A stretch of DNA of 64,000 nt from the NCBI GenBank assembly GCA_933228895.1, contig OW121851.1:129317624-129381623 (forward strand), in the 5' to 3' direction. Shown in pieces: positions 34,382 through 44,817 of this stretch (the stretch's first letter is position 1; each line of letters begins with the position of its first letter). This stretch comes from Platycnemis pennipes. Taxonomy: Eukaryota > Arthropoda > Insecta > Odonata > Platycnemididae. A program made the position numbers and the translations under genes. The notes below the pieces were generated by a model, which made no database searches, was not told where the DNA came from, and worked only from the letters and a program-made list of their open reading frames with translations.

Positions 34382-34980
34382 CCTTAATCTGTACCTTAAC
34401 CTACGAACTGACAATGATCCCAACCTAATTCTTCTAAAATGCTGACACACTACCTAGTAGTAAACCTAAACACTCGGATTTATTTTTCATGACAACGGCA
34501 TCTGATACATTTTACATCACCTTATTGCTTATACCCAAGGAGGTTGGAATCTATGTATGTACTATAAGAGGCATTGGCATACTAAGACTATGGGAAACGA
34601 CAAAGCGAGAATGGGGATGGATTAGGCCCCGCCTACTCGGCACAAAATAATGTTGTTCACTGCCACTTGAAGAGAATGCATGAGTCTCTAAAAAAATAAC
34701 AATGAAAGGTGCCCAAATTTCATGACAACGACGTCGTGTAATATTTCTGAGGACGTTTAAGGAAGGTATCAATGCATTTGTATCCCCAGGGAGATAATTT
34801 TATTTACTCAAACTGGTTCGAATTTCACCTACTAAAACTACATATTTCGTTTCGTTTTTGCTGTTTTGCACTTTTTTCTGTTTCCCCCTCCCCATGTTTC
34901 TTTGACGAATTTCAAAAATGTACTCAGTTTATCATCTTGCTAAACTAACATATATAATCCGTACTATTATCGCGAGTTGT
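34382..34980. other. No gene recognised
   Basis: AT-rich spacer without assignable features. Confidence 0.5.
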
Positions 34981-35090
34981 GAGCCAATATCTAGTAGCCA
35001 GTAACTTGTTTGTATGTAGTGCATGCTTGGTGATCTTCACCCCCTGCCACACACCCTCGCGGTGGCTTGCAGGGTATCGCGTAGATGTAT
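34981..35090 (+). repeat. CR1/L2-like LINE 3' tail (solo)
   Basis: TAGTGCATGCTTGGTGATC, then the hairpin CCCTGCCACACACCCTCG / CGGTGGCTTGCAGGG, then CGTAGATGTAT. 5'-truncated to ~100 bp. Confidence 0.8.
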
Positions 35091-35195
35091 CAGTCTCCGT
35101 TGCTGCTCGTCACCTTACCTACCCGCAACCCCCTCTACCCACACTCCCCCCTCCCTCTGCCATGAATATATATACTGGGATTGATCTGACTATTG

Positions 35196-35259
35196 TTACC
35201 TGAAGATGGCGTAACAGCCCGAAACCGGTCGATTGTGAAATAAAATTCTGTGGATGTGA
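35196..35259 (+). ncRNA. Possible hammerhead-like retroelement tail
   Basis: CTGAAGATGGCGTAACAGCC, then CGAAACCGGTC. The order core, GGC/GCC stem, GAAAC resembles a degraded hammerhead, and sequences of this form occur at retroelement 3' ends. CTGAAGA departs from CTGATGA, so activity is doubtful. Confidence 0.3.
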
Positions 35260-35737
35260 CTAAAGGTGCGTTTACACGTAGCTGTTGACTGCTATGACAG
35301 TCAACTGCTAACAACTATTAAGTCCCGCTCGCATGTGTAAATAGCAACTGCGATGCGAGTTCAGGTCGATAGTGGACACATGTCGAACACTATCGATCCT
35401 AGTTCAAGCTATTAGCAAAGTTGAAGTCCGTCTACTTTCCAGCGGAAATGTACCCAACACAATCGCAACAATCGCCAACGAAAAGCAATACACGACGACT
35501 GATACCGAGAATTCAGATATAATAACAAGGATATGCCTCCCCAAAGAGGAGATTCTGCTATTTAAAGAATGGGAACAAAAGATAATCGGCAATGGAATTT
35601 ATTGCTTGAAGAATTTCATGAAAAGTTAAGCACCATTGAAATAAAACACTTTTTATTTGTTATGACAACGCCTAAATAGCGGCTTTAAGCTGCATAGAAG
35701 TAGGTGCAGACGCAACATGGCAGTAGCGATATAGATA

Positions 35738-36688
35738 CAGGGTGTGTAAATAAAGTTTCAAGACTGGTCTCAGAAAAAAAAATTTATTGTACACTTTCAT
35801 ACATTGAGCTAAAATTCTTCAAAATAGGTGCCTTGAGAATCCACGCACCGCTGCCAACGAGATTTCCACTACTTGTAAGCTCCCTGGAACTCCTTGACTG
35901 GAATGCTGTTCAAAACCCTCGTCGAAGCCTTTTGGACCGCTGCGACGCTATCAAACCGCTTCCCTTTCAGGTCTCTCTTGATCCGGGGGAACAAAAAGAA
36001 GTCACTGGGGTCGATGTCGGGGCTATAGGGTGGCTGCTGCAGCGTAGCCACGTTGAAACTGGTCAAAACTTCTGTGACGGCGAAGCAGGTGTGAACGGGC
36101 GCATTGTCGTGGTGGAGCACCCAGTCGTCTTTCTTCTCCGGGCGGACGCAGCTGACTCGATCCCTCGATCTCGTGGGTTTGGTGATTGAAACCCACTTCA
36201 TCTGCAATCATTCTGATGCTGAGACGTCGATCACCATTTAAAACATGACACACTTTGGCCAGATTTTCGTCAGTTCTGCTCGTTGAAGGTCTTCCAGAGC
36301 GTTCATTGTCCTCCACATCTTCGCGGCCATCTTTGAACCTCTAGTGCCACATGAAAACCATGGCACGTGTCATGGCATCTTCTTTGTAGGCCTCTTGAAT
36401 CATTTTGAATGTTTCCGTAAAGGTCTTGTTCAGTTTGACACAAAATTTGATCGAACACCGCTGCTTCAAAAGACGCCACATTTTGAACGCTCCGATTTCT
36501 CGACGGCGTTTTGAAACAGACACCCACTGCACTCACGATGTTCTCACTCCAGCGTCCCGCCGACGACTGCCGATGCTTGGGACGCTTAGCAGACACCCCC
36601 CATCACCTCGCCCAGGCGGTGAGACCGGTCTCCGCGCGCTCCGCTACTCAGGAAAAAATCAGTCTTGAAACTTTATTTACACACCCTG
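35738..36688 (-). mobile_element. mariner element, 951 bp, internally deleted
   Basis: Perfect 29-bp TIRs (CAGGGTGTGTAAATAAAG... at 35738 and the reverse complement ending 36688) with TA at 35736-35737 and 36689-36690. Intact mariners are ~1.3 kb, so ~350 bp is missing. Confidence 0.95.
35840..36600 (-). pseudogene. mariner transposase remnant
   Basis: N-terminal HTH region: IKFCVKLNKTFTETFKMIQE and MTRAMVFMWH (36341-36532), then RRLSIRMIADEVG (36023-36316). The catalytic region keeps HHDNAPVH and YSPDIDPSDFFLFPRIKRDL (35869-36207). The segment between, which should carry the first catalytic Asp, is deleted near 36190, and frames shift between pieces. It cannot encode a working enzyme, though the TIRs look mobilisable in trans. 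Confidence 0.92.
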
Positions 36689-36748
36689 TATATCGTGCAT
36701 CTCGCAATTGTCATATCAGTCAACTGCTACGTGTAAACGCTGCTTTAG

Positions 36749-37134
36749 AGTACTCATTAATAGACGATATTCACGGGGTGAAAGCTATGGAGCAACTTCA
36801 CGATGGGTGGAAGGAGTCGGGTTTGAGCGGGTGGGGGGAACGGAGGGGGTGAACCAGACGAAGAGGAGAGGGTGCGGGAAATCTCGCCTTTCGTTATTCA
36901 TGACGGCGGCGCAGGCCGCGCGGCGAACCGCGGCTCACGGGGGAGCAGCTTCCCGGAAGTTATGCCGCCCCGGCCCCAACGGGAGGGGGGCAGCACTGGA
37001 GTCGTGAGAGGATGGCCTCCCTTTCTCAACTCCCTCTGTGCATCGCGTTCTCGCCTCCTGTGCCGAGTGTCAACGACTGGTCGTTTCTGGCGAGAGCGGA
37101 ACGCGAAACTGGCAGAGAATAGTCGGTAGGGGAC
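36749..37134. other. GC- and CpG-rich block
   Basis: Strong local GC and CpG enrichment (GACGGCGGCGCAGGCCGCGC at ~36902) in an AT-rich window. It is open in many frames but without domains. Possible CpG island or GC-rich repeat end abutting the LINE at 37135. Confidence 0.4.
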
Positions 37135-37690
37135 GGCAGTCGGTTCAAAGGGACGGTATGATAACCTTATTAGCGTAACCAGTCTATTAAATGAATTAAA
37201 TTGGGAATCATTGTCAGATCGCAAGTTGAAATTTAGACTTAATCTCTTAAACAAATTCCAAGACCATATTTTCAGTGATGATGTTAAAAATATTTTGCGG
37301 ACCCCAACTTACTATGGTAGACTGGACCATAATCACAAAATTAGAGAAATTGATTGCCGAACAGACAGATTCAAAATGTCCTTTTTTCCTCGAACTATTA
37401 GGGATATGAATAATGGTAAATATATCCAGTACGAGTGTAACAATGGATGACATTGGCAGCTGCATGTTGGTATAAGGACTTAGAGCTAACCCAACTAACA
37501 GCATGTTTTTGCATGTATGCTTTGCTATTTTTATCTTTTTTTGAATAGCGTAGTTTTGAGCAGTACCCATACAAGTACTAATCCTTATTTATGCATGATA
37601 TGTAGTGCATGTTTGGTGAGAGTTCACCCCCTGCCACACACCTTTATGGCGGCTTGCAGGGTATTATGTAGATGTAGATGTAGTCGATTC
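37135..37690 (+). pseudogene. CR1/L2-like LINE, intact 3' end
   Basis: Frame 37211-37450 reads LKFRLNLLNKFQDHIFSDDV, then KNILRTPTYYGRLDHNHKI and DRFKMSFFPRTIRDMN to a stop. The 3' UTR ends in CCCTGCCACACACC / GGCGGCTTGCAGGG and GTAGATGTAGATGTAG at ~37670-37684. This is the best complete 3' end of the B subfamily. 5'-truncated. Confidence 0.88.
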
Positions 37691-38097
37691 TCCATTTTTT
37701 ATAACCCTGATTCGTGAAAAATTGGAAACGGAACATATTTTGTGGCCTTTTTTTACAGTGACTCTTCGGTGCGGACGCTCACGTACGCGACAGAGAGTCA
37801 CATAAGTCACTGTCCATCTTGCAAGTATTTGCAGATGATTTCTACAAGAATATTTCCACAATACAGGTCACCCTTTCCATCGCAAAAATCTCCTTGACAT
37901 TATTCGCCGCTTATTTTTTATTCCGACAGTTACACAAGCTTTATTAGAAATGTTTATTAATGATCACGGACTCCTTCAAGGATAATCACAATCGCTAAAA
38001 CATTGAAACCTAGATTTTCCGTTAGTGCAATGTCCATATTGCACAATGGTCCACAGTTATTTTGTCAATTTAATGATGAAATGTAAAAAAGGGTTGA
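37691..38097. other. No gene recognised
   Basis: AT-rich spacer. Confidence 0.5.
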
Positions 38098-38246
38098 AAT
38101 GGTGCATTTTTATAAAAAAGTAAAAGAGCGCTAATTAGTGAAAAATAGCGCTAGCGCTGTAAGATATGAGCTTAATGATGTCAATCAATAGCTCAGATAA
38201 TAATTTATAGTACACGTATGTAACACTAAATCTACAGGCAGGATGT
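38098..38246 (+). repeat. Long direct repeat, copy 1
   Basis: About 150 bp starting AATGGTGCATTTTTATAAA. It has GAGCTTAATGATGTCAATCA inside and ends CTAAATCTACAGGCAG. It is repeated in the same orientation at 38966-39121. Confidence 0.8.
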
Positions 38247-38504
38247 CCGAGACAATATACTACATGGACCGCATGTTCAAAGCGAGTTTGAAGAAAGTCG
38301 AAAAAATTACTTTTGTTTGCCTTTTTACAGGCCCGGACCAGTGTGCGACGGGGCGTCCCGGGAGATCCTCGGACTCCTCCCCCACCGGACACATGACGCT
38401 TGGAGCCTTCCCTCTACCTCCACAGCGAACGGGAAGGCGAGTGGGAACTCGGAAGCCGATACCCGGGGGACGCGACGACACCTACACGCAAAAACAGTAG
38501 CCGT

Positions 38505-39465
38505 ATCCGAAAACCAGAATACTTCGGCAAGTGCGTCAGCAATACGTCATCACCAAGAATGCTTCGGCGGCGACGTATTCTTGATGATGACGTATTGATG
38601 ACTTGCAATGAAGCATGCTGGATAAATAAGGCATAACATTCGGAGAGTCTACTGTCAGACGTTAAGAAGTATGGCAAAACTACGCAACCACTAGGTACAG
38701 CGAAACGCAGCAGTGGGCAACATTTTTCAAATGTTTTGATCGGCAAAAAAAGAGCGGCAATGCGTTTGAAACACCTTCAAATATTCTGTCAATGTGTCTT
38801 TGCTAGAGCAATTGTCTCACGACTGAATTACTTAGAGCAATAATCCTTGTTGAAATTGGAGAGAAAGATTTCTTGAAAGCATTGACACGGAAGGTGAGGA
38901 CAAATCGTGTGTGTTGTGCAGGCGTGGGAAATGCGAATACAATGACTGGAGCCTTCCCAATCCAGGTTGAAATAGTGCACTTTTGTAAAAAAAAATTAAA
39001 GAGCGCTTATGAGTAAAAAATAGGGCTAGCGCTAGAAGCAATGAGCTTAATGATGTCAATCAATGGCTCAGCTAATAAAGTGTAGTACATATACGTAAAA
39101 CTAAATCTACAGGCAGCATGTTATTGCTTTTATTTACTTTGTTATTGCCATTGAAAAGATAGCAGTGAGAAATATCAGACCTATATAAATCGTCTTACTT
39201 CGTTGTCGATGATGATAAAACAATTGTTCCCGACGTTTCCCATAAAATTCATATTAGTAAGGCTCCTCCATATTCCCTAATTGCCGCCAAGCATGCTTGT
39301 AAGCCTACATCGATGCGTGATTCTGCTTCGTAATATGCTTCCCCAAAGTACTCTCCAAACATGCTTCGGGTGTTTCCGCCAGAACCACCGCCCTCCTCCA
39401 CCCAGAGGACAAGCCTTGTAGTATGCTTAGCGTTCGATGGACAAGTTTCGGGCTAATGGCTTTCA
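38505..39465 (+). mobile_element. M2 repeat family, copy X
   Basis: The left block (GTATCCGAAAACCAG, then TCAGCAATACGTCATC, CATTCGGAGAGTCTAC, ATGCTTCGG motifs) and right block (39280-39460; GTAGTATGCTTAGCG, then AGTTTCGGGCTAAT) match copy Y at 42330-42893. Ends TAGCCGTATCCGAAAAC and GTTTCGG...GGCTAAT are consistent with short TIRs. ~400 bp of extra sequence, including a 150-bp direct repeat, lies in the middle. Confidence 0.65.
38966..39121 (+). repeat. Long direct repeat, copy 2
   Basis: Matches 38098-38246 (GAGCTTAATGATGTCAATCA, CTAAATCTACAGGCAG). It lies within the expanded middle of M2 copy X. Confidence 0.8.
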
Positions 39466-39865
39466 TTCCAGTCGAAGGATGCTCAAGAAAGAAAAGTTGT
39501 AGAGAGAGGGGTGTTGAGCACTGTGCCTAGTTTAAATATGACATTTCCATCGTTATTTTAAGAATTTAAAATTGCTGATTCGAGGAGCGGGTAAGATACA
39601 CAAACTTCTGGACGGAGGATCTCTCAGGCTATCTGATATGCTGTAATTAAAGACAGGCTTCCTCAACCCTTTACGTCCCATCGACTATAAGGAGACTAGC
39701 TCTACATCCGATATAAGATATTTCGCCATCGGAATATATATCAGGGATCCCAGTCAAATATTAGGCTGATCTCAGCAGCAACAGCATTTTCCTACATATA
39801 CTTCTTCCACTACAGAAGGGTGTACTTGGTAATCCATTTGTTGCTTAATCATTATCAGATTAATA
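39466..39865. other. No gene recognised
   Basis: AT-rich spacer between M2 copy X and LINE sequence. Confidence 0.5.
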
Positions 39866-40276
39866 CAAGAATTAGGGTGGGAATCATTATCAGAGCGTAG
39901 GTTAAAGAACAGATGAAATCTATAAGAGAAATTTCAATCGGATTGCTTTACTGAAGATGTTAGGCACATATTAAAAACACCAGCGTATTATGCTAGATTC
40001 GACCAGATAAATAAGATAAGAGGGATAGATTGTCGTACTGATAGATTCAAAATGTCATTTTTCCCCCGTACTATAAGAGAACACAATAGGCAGCATAGCA
40101 AAGGGATAGGAAGGGGAAATATTTTAGAGTAGTCTGTAGTGCATGATGCATGTATTAACAACCATGAGACCCTATACTTGCTTGTTTGCATGTTAGTAGT
40201 TCATGCTTGGTGATCTTCACCCCCTGCCACACACCCTCTCGGTGGCTTGCAGGGTATCGTGTAGATGTAGATGAAC
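39866..40276 (+). pseudogene. CR1/L2-like LINE 3' end
   Basis: Same subfamily as 16100-17035: TGTTAGGCACATATTAAA, then YYARFDQ, DRFKMSFFPRTIRE, and a 3' UTR ending in CCCTGCCACACACCCTC / GGTGGCTTGCAGGG and GTAGATGTAGATG. It lacks the 60-bp insertion seen in the 16-kb copy, so it shows the ancestral junction. Confidence 0.85.
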
Positions 40277-40415
40277 CAATCCCTTAATTACTATGTAGAT
40301 ACTAACAATCTAGTTGCCTGAGACCCTATAGTACATGTCTATAGTGCATACTTGGTGATCTTCACCCCCTGCCACACACTATCTCGGTGGCTTGCAGAGT
40401 ATTGAGTAAATGCAG
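40277..40415 (+). repeat. Second LINE tail in tandem
   Basis: CCAATCCCTTAATTACTATG through CCCTGCCACACACTATCTC / GGTGGCTTGCAGAG and ATGCAGATG. A second 3' tail directly abuts the first in the same orientation, either a tandem insertion or a duplication. Confidence 0.8.
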
Positions 40416-41019
40416 ATGTTACTTCATGCCCACTCAATCCACAGCATTAAGGCAGACAAAAATAATTCTCTCAGTACTCTCTCTTTCAATTTACAGTATT
40501 GAGTACGACTTCAGAAATGATAACCGCCAGGATATTTTAGCAATTTGAAAGTTTTCCCGAGTTTTTGCAGTAATACGAAAGTTTTCACACTTCGACCACG
40601 TTTGCATAAGTCACTATTACCTATTGCCATAGTTCATCAACAGTGGATGTACTACTAGAACAGTTATAAACATTACTACAATTACCATTGCCAAGCATCA
40701 CAAAGTGCTAAAAAAAACTCTAATATTAAAACGAAATAAGTAATTAATGAGCATAATATAGCATGCAGACCTTATTTATTTGGTTATCCTGAATAGGCTT
40801 TCGCAGCGAGGATGAACTGCATCAGCCATTGTCAGGAGCAGCTGTGTGTGGCGCCTGAATCTGAATCCAGAACACTGATTTTCCCACCACAAAAAACCTA
40901 AGCTACTCCGTCTCCGCGTAGAATTAAAAGTTGAATTACTTGTTGAAAATGGATAGGATACATTCAATACTTTGCGGCGTAAAAATGTGTAAATTCATGG
41001 TAAAATAAAGAATCCAACA
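40416..41019. other. No gene recognised
   Basis: AT-rich spacer. Confidence 0.5.
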
Positions 41020-41172
41020 ACCAATGTATGTTTCCACTTAAATTCATTCCGTACAACTAGTTTCAACGCATAGGTGTCATCTTCAGTACGAGGAATCTGA
41101 ATATGACGCGTTGAGACTAGTTGCACCTACCGAATAATTTTTAATGGAAATATACATAGTTTTTGGATTAAT
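41020..41172. repeat. Imperfect inverted repeat, ~70-bp arms
   Basis: Left arm AATCCAACAACCAATGTATG...CATCTTCAG and right arm CTGAATATGACGCG...CATAGTTTTTGGATT are reverse complements apart from small indels. The inner ends read CTGAAGATGACACC...GCGTTGAAAC on each strand, reminiscent of the CTGAAGATGG...CGAAAC tail at 35196. Confidence 0.8.
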
Positions 41173-41759
41173 TATATAAGGGCTAGGATATTTATTTTAA
41201 CTTCAAGAACAGACACTAAGGCCTTTTTGATGAGAATTATTTAGCAATAAAGGATTAAAATGAATACCAAAACTACACCCCGTACATCAATATGGACTAA
41301 AACAATAAGCTCTCAGGGGGGTGGGGGATATAGCAATAAAAAAGGAACAATCGTAAAAGTTCATTTGAACATTTTGGAGGCCACAGCTATCAGCAAGAAG
41401 GGAACTTATGGGAAATAAATGAAAAGTTTCAGCCTTTACTTTGCGGAACTCAATCCAGTTGAAAACAGAAATAAAACCTTGAAAATTTGTATTATCCACA
41501 CAATTTTATAGGACTGATCACCGACCAAGGTTTCTACGGATCACTATCATTCTTAAGGTGTCTCTCACCAGCAATGTATCTGTTCCAGGTCCTCCACTAT
41601 GGAGGTAGGGAGTGGAGAAAGAGGAGGGGGAGACCAATAACACTATGTTCAAACCGAAGGTTGGCTTTTGACAGGTGAGAATAGAGCTCCGTACTAAGCC
41701 ATTGGCAGGTGAAATAACACATTATGTTGTGTTAGGGGGGCCAATTCCTTTCCCTAGGC
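41173..41759. other. No gene recognised
   Basis: AT-rich spacer. Confidence 0.5.
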
Positions 41760-41915
41760 TACCTGCCATTTCCTACCAAGTTTGAAAAGCATAAAATCAA
41801 TTCGCGAGGATTTTAGGTGGGGGCGTCCAGAAAGGCTCTTGCCCGGGAACTGAACCCAGGACCCTCCGTTCAGTAGCTCAGTGCTCGACCCACTAGGACA
41901 CCACCACCCCGAGGG
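41760..41915 (-). repeat. tRNA-headed SINE or tRNA pseudogene
   Basis: The minus strand reads TCCTAGTGGGTCGAGCACTG (A box region) and GGGTTCAGTTCCCGGGC (B box GGTTCAGTTCC). The 5' flank GGGGTGGTGGTG pairs poorly with the 3' part, so it is not a functional tRNA. Confidence 0.65.
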
Positions 41916-42111
41916 CGGGGGATAGAATTGGAGGAAGTGGAAGTAAAGACGAGGGCGTGATTTACTCATGTTAAGCCCCTCAAAGCGAAGTTTTCTTGTG
42001 CTTTCAAAGGGTATAACGTTAGGTTTAAAACCACTAGTGTCCACTTTTATAAAAGATATTTAGCAAAACTGGAAAAAAGGAAATAATGGAAATAAGGTAA
42101 TGGTGAGGGCG

Positions 42112-42205
42112 AGATCATCATCATCGGTCAACAATCCTAGGATTGGTTTGGCGCAGCCCTCCACTCGATTCTTCTATCGGCCAACCTCTTCATATTGACG
42201 TAGAG
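42112..42205 (-). repeat. RTE-like LINE 3' terminus
   Basis: ATCATCATCATCGGTCAACA, then CAATCCTAGGATTG and the reverse complement of the DRRIEWRAA codons. 5'-truncated to ~95 bp. Confidence 0.85.
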
Positions 42206-42324
42206 GGCGAGAGAAGGGAGGATTTTAGGGGGAGGAATGAAAGGAAGGGAAGGAAATATATATTTTGGGACGGGAAGGTCGGGTTCGTCCGCGGACCAAA
42301 GGAAAGGTTTCTTTGCTCAGCTAC

Positions 42325-42893
42325 GTCACAACAGCTGTATCCGAAAACCAAGTACGCTCCGGCAAAGCGTTCTTGGTGATGACGTATTGCTGACGTACAA
42401 TGAAGCATGCTTGGGAAAGTATACTTCATATTCGGACAGTCTACGGTTAGGAGCGACGTTAAGCAGTAGTGGAAACAAAAATAACCACTAGATATAGTGA
42501 AACACGATAGAGGGCAACATCTATCAAATGTTTACCTCGGAAGAAAAAGAGCGATTATATGAATATTAACCTTTTCATTGATATGTATATTAATAAATAT
42601 GCAAATGTAATATACGAAGTAAAAAAATAGATGCTACACACATTTATAAGCAGCTAACGGCTCCGCCATCTTTTGTTATTCTAGTCAACAATGCTTCGAA
42701 GTCTACATGGAAGCGTACTTTTGTGCTTTGGCTTCGTAGCATGCTTCTCCCAGAGTGCTTCGCGTTCGGACATACTTCGGGTGTTTCGGGTGTTTTCGGA
42801 CATGTTTCGGGTGTTTCGGTACCCCCCTCCACCTGGAAGCAAGCATTGTAGTATGCTTAGCGCTAGAAGCACACGTTTCGGACAGGGCTAATA
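42325..42893 (+). mobile_element. M2 repeat family, copy Y
   Basis: ~570 bp from CTGTATCCGAAAACC to GTTTCGGACAGGGCTAAT, paralogous to copy X. It contains a minisatellite of TTCGGGTGTTTCGG units at ~42775-42820. There is no plausible protein; the minus frame over the minisatellite gives a Lys-His-Pro repeat by chance. Confidence 0.7.
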
Positions 42894-44817
42894 ATTGAAG
42901 TGCCTCGATTGTCGTTGGCAAGAGTTATAAGGGAACACCTGTCCGTTGCTAAGGAAAACTACCCAGCTCCCAACCCTTTACTATGTGATTTCCACATGCA
43001 TCCATGCTTACGATGGTAAGGTCCAATTTCACAATCACTGTCTGAATTCAAAGAGAAGTTGCTCCATTAAAACAGAAGGGAGATGGTCTTTGAGTTCACA
43101 CCGTCTTGATTATTTTTTTGCATTCCTGGGCAAAGAGAAAGTATTTTAAGAAGAGAGAGTGCAAAAGCACTGATAAAATGTATGTATAGCATAACAACTT
43201 GCTTAACCAGCATTCCGTTCAAAGGCATCACTGCTAAATGTGATTCATAGATATTCCTTGATAATATTAATATCTTTTTTTCCGTTCAATGAATTCAAAC
43301 GAATTCATATGTAGCACAATTTTACAAACATAAGAAAACTATAAACAAATGGGAAAATAAGAGCACTATAAACAAATGGGAAAAGGAAAAAATTGTACAG
43401 TGTTTTGAAACTGTGGTGATTCCATTATTTAGACATCTTTAGAAGGTAATCGTGTGAAGGTAAGCGCGAAAAATGCACCCAAGACTTAGTTCACTTTAAC
43501 TCAGTTAAAATGAATAATGATTCCAAGCCAATAAGAACCCTCCTAGCCCTCATTTCACTTATATATGTTATCGCAAATTATAAAGTCCATACTCTTTTCA
43601 GCTCATTAAATTAATGAACAGAATAAGTAGACACTGAATATCTGGGCTTATATACTGAGATATTTTAGAACCCATTACAATGAAGGTAGGGTTGAAGGCC
43701 TGGAAAAAGTAGTTGGATTTCAAATTGCCTCTTGAACTATTCTTACTTTTACGTACGTCAAGTAAGGAACAAAGATAAGGTAGCAACCTATCGTTATAAC
43801 TTTCAATTTAAATTTATGTGTCGAATAGTACTGCATTTTCACTTCATTTCTGAGCAGGAGTAGGTAGAGTAGGTAATAAGAATCGCTAAATATGATTTGC
43901 GGACTTATCCCTTTAATGTCAAATTTGCATAGCCGCCTAATCGAACGCCGTTTGTCGATTTTTAAAGTTTATTCAAGACATTATTCTAATCTCCTTGAAT
44001 ATTAACCAATATTTATGAGATATTGAGACCGATATTTATATCTCAAGGTTTTGCACAAACATCAGCTTAGAAAGAGAAAGCGGGCAGATATTGAAAATAC
44101 CTTCTTGTAGGCTTAACCTTCAAGCTTCGCCACAGTAGGGAGACAGGCATTATTTTAATTAGAGCCTCCCGACTCTGACACCCGCCGACGTTTTTGCCGG
44201 AGGTCTTACTTTGAAAACCTCTGGATACATTTATCTCACCAAATTAAAACTGAGACAAGAAGAGCGTGGCAGCTAGGCATTTGAAAGTGTCACCATATGC
44301 GACAAAACGCTTCTTCTCCCTTTTCTTTGATAACAAGGGATGTTGGCGAGGTTATGAAGAGACTGACAGAGAACGACACGACAAAGAGACGGCTGAATCA
44401 ACGGCTTCAAAGAGGTCTATGTGCCTTATTCAACAACTTTGAAGCCAAATTAAGGATAAGTACCTACTTGCTGGTGACACGGCAACTTCCGTTTGACAAC
44501 ACATTCCTTGTCGCTTATCTTCCGAGAGGCAGCGTGCGTTTCACGGCGGAGGGAAATGAAAATTGCGGGCTACTATTTTAACCGAGATGAATTAAACGAA
44601 TTACGATGGCTCTGTAGCATGATGGAATGCTTTTGAAAATGTTTGCTGTTACTATTTATTTCCAAATTATAGGTGTTTTCTACAACGGTATCATATTATT
44701 GATGTATGACGCTTCAGTGTAAAGAACAATAAAGATGGAAGATAAGGAAGAATTGAAAAACAAAAATAAATATATCATAACCCGGTCTATTACAGTATAA
44801 ATAAATATTAATTAATA
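42894..44817. other. No gene recognised
   Basis: AT-rich. A 21-bp unit containing ATAAACAAATGGGAAAA is tandemly repeated near 43335-43385. The plus frame 44297-44581 has no conserved motif. Confidence 0.5.

Larger units (their letters stand above)
35260..36748. mobile_element. TIR element carrying a mariner
   Basis: Ends CTAAAGGTGCGTTTACACG and CGTGTAAACGCTGCTTTAG form TIRs of ~41 bp with about five mismatches. Without the mariner and one TA the element is ~536 bp. Target duplication is not clear. The open stretch 35372-35629 (no ATG start; ...TENSDIITRICLPKEEILLF) may be a remnant of its protein; I do not recognise it with confidence. Confidence 0.7.

Noticed and set aside
35372..35629. Captured host-gene domain in the TIR element
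   Set aside because: The C-terminal half vaguely recalls small domains found in arthropod transposon proteins, but the frame lacks an ATG and the match is too weak to name.
42703..42921. Lys-His-Pro repeat protein on the minus strand
   Set aside because: Translation of a TTCGGGTG minisatellite in the M2 repeat. It has no credible coding context.
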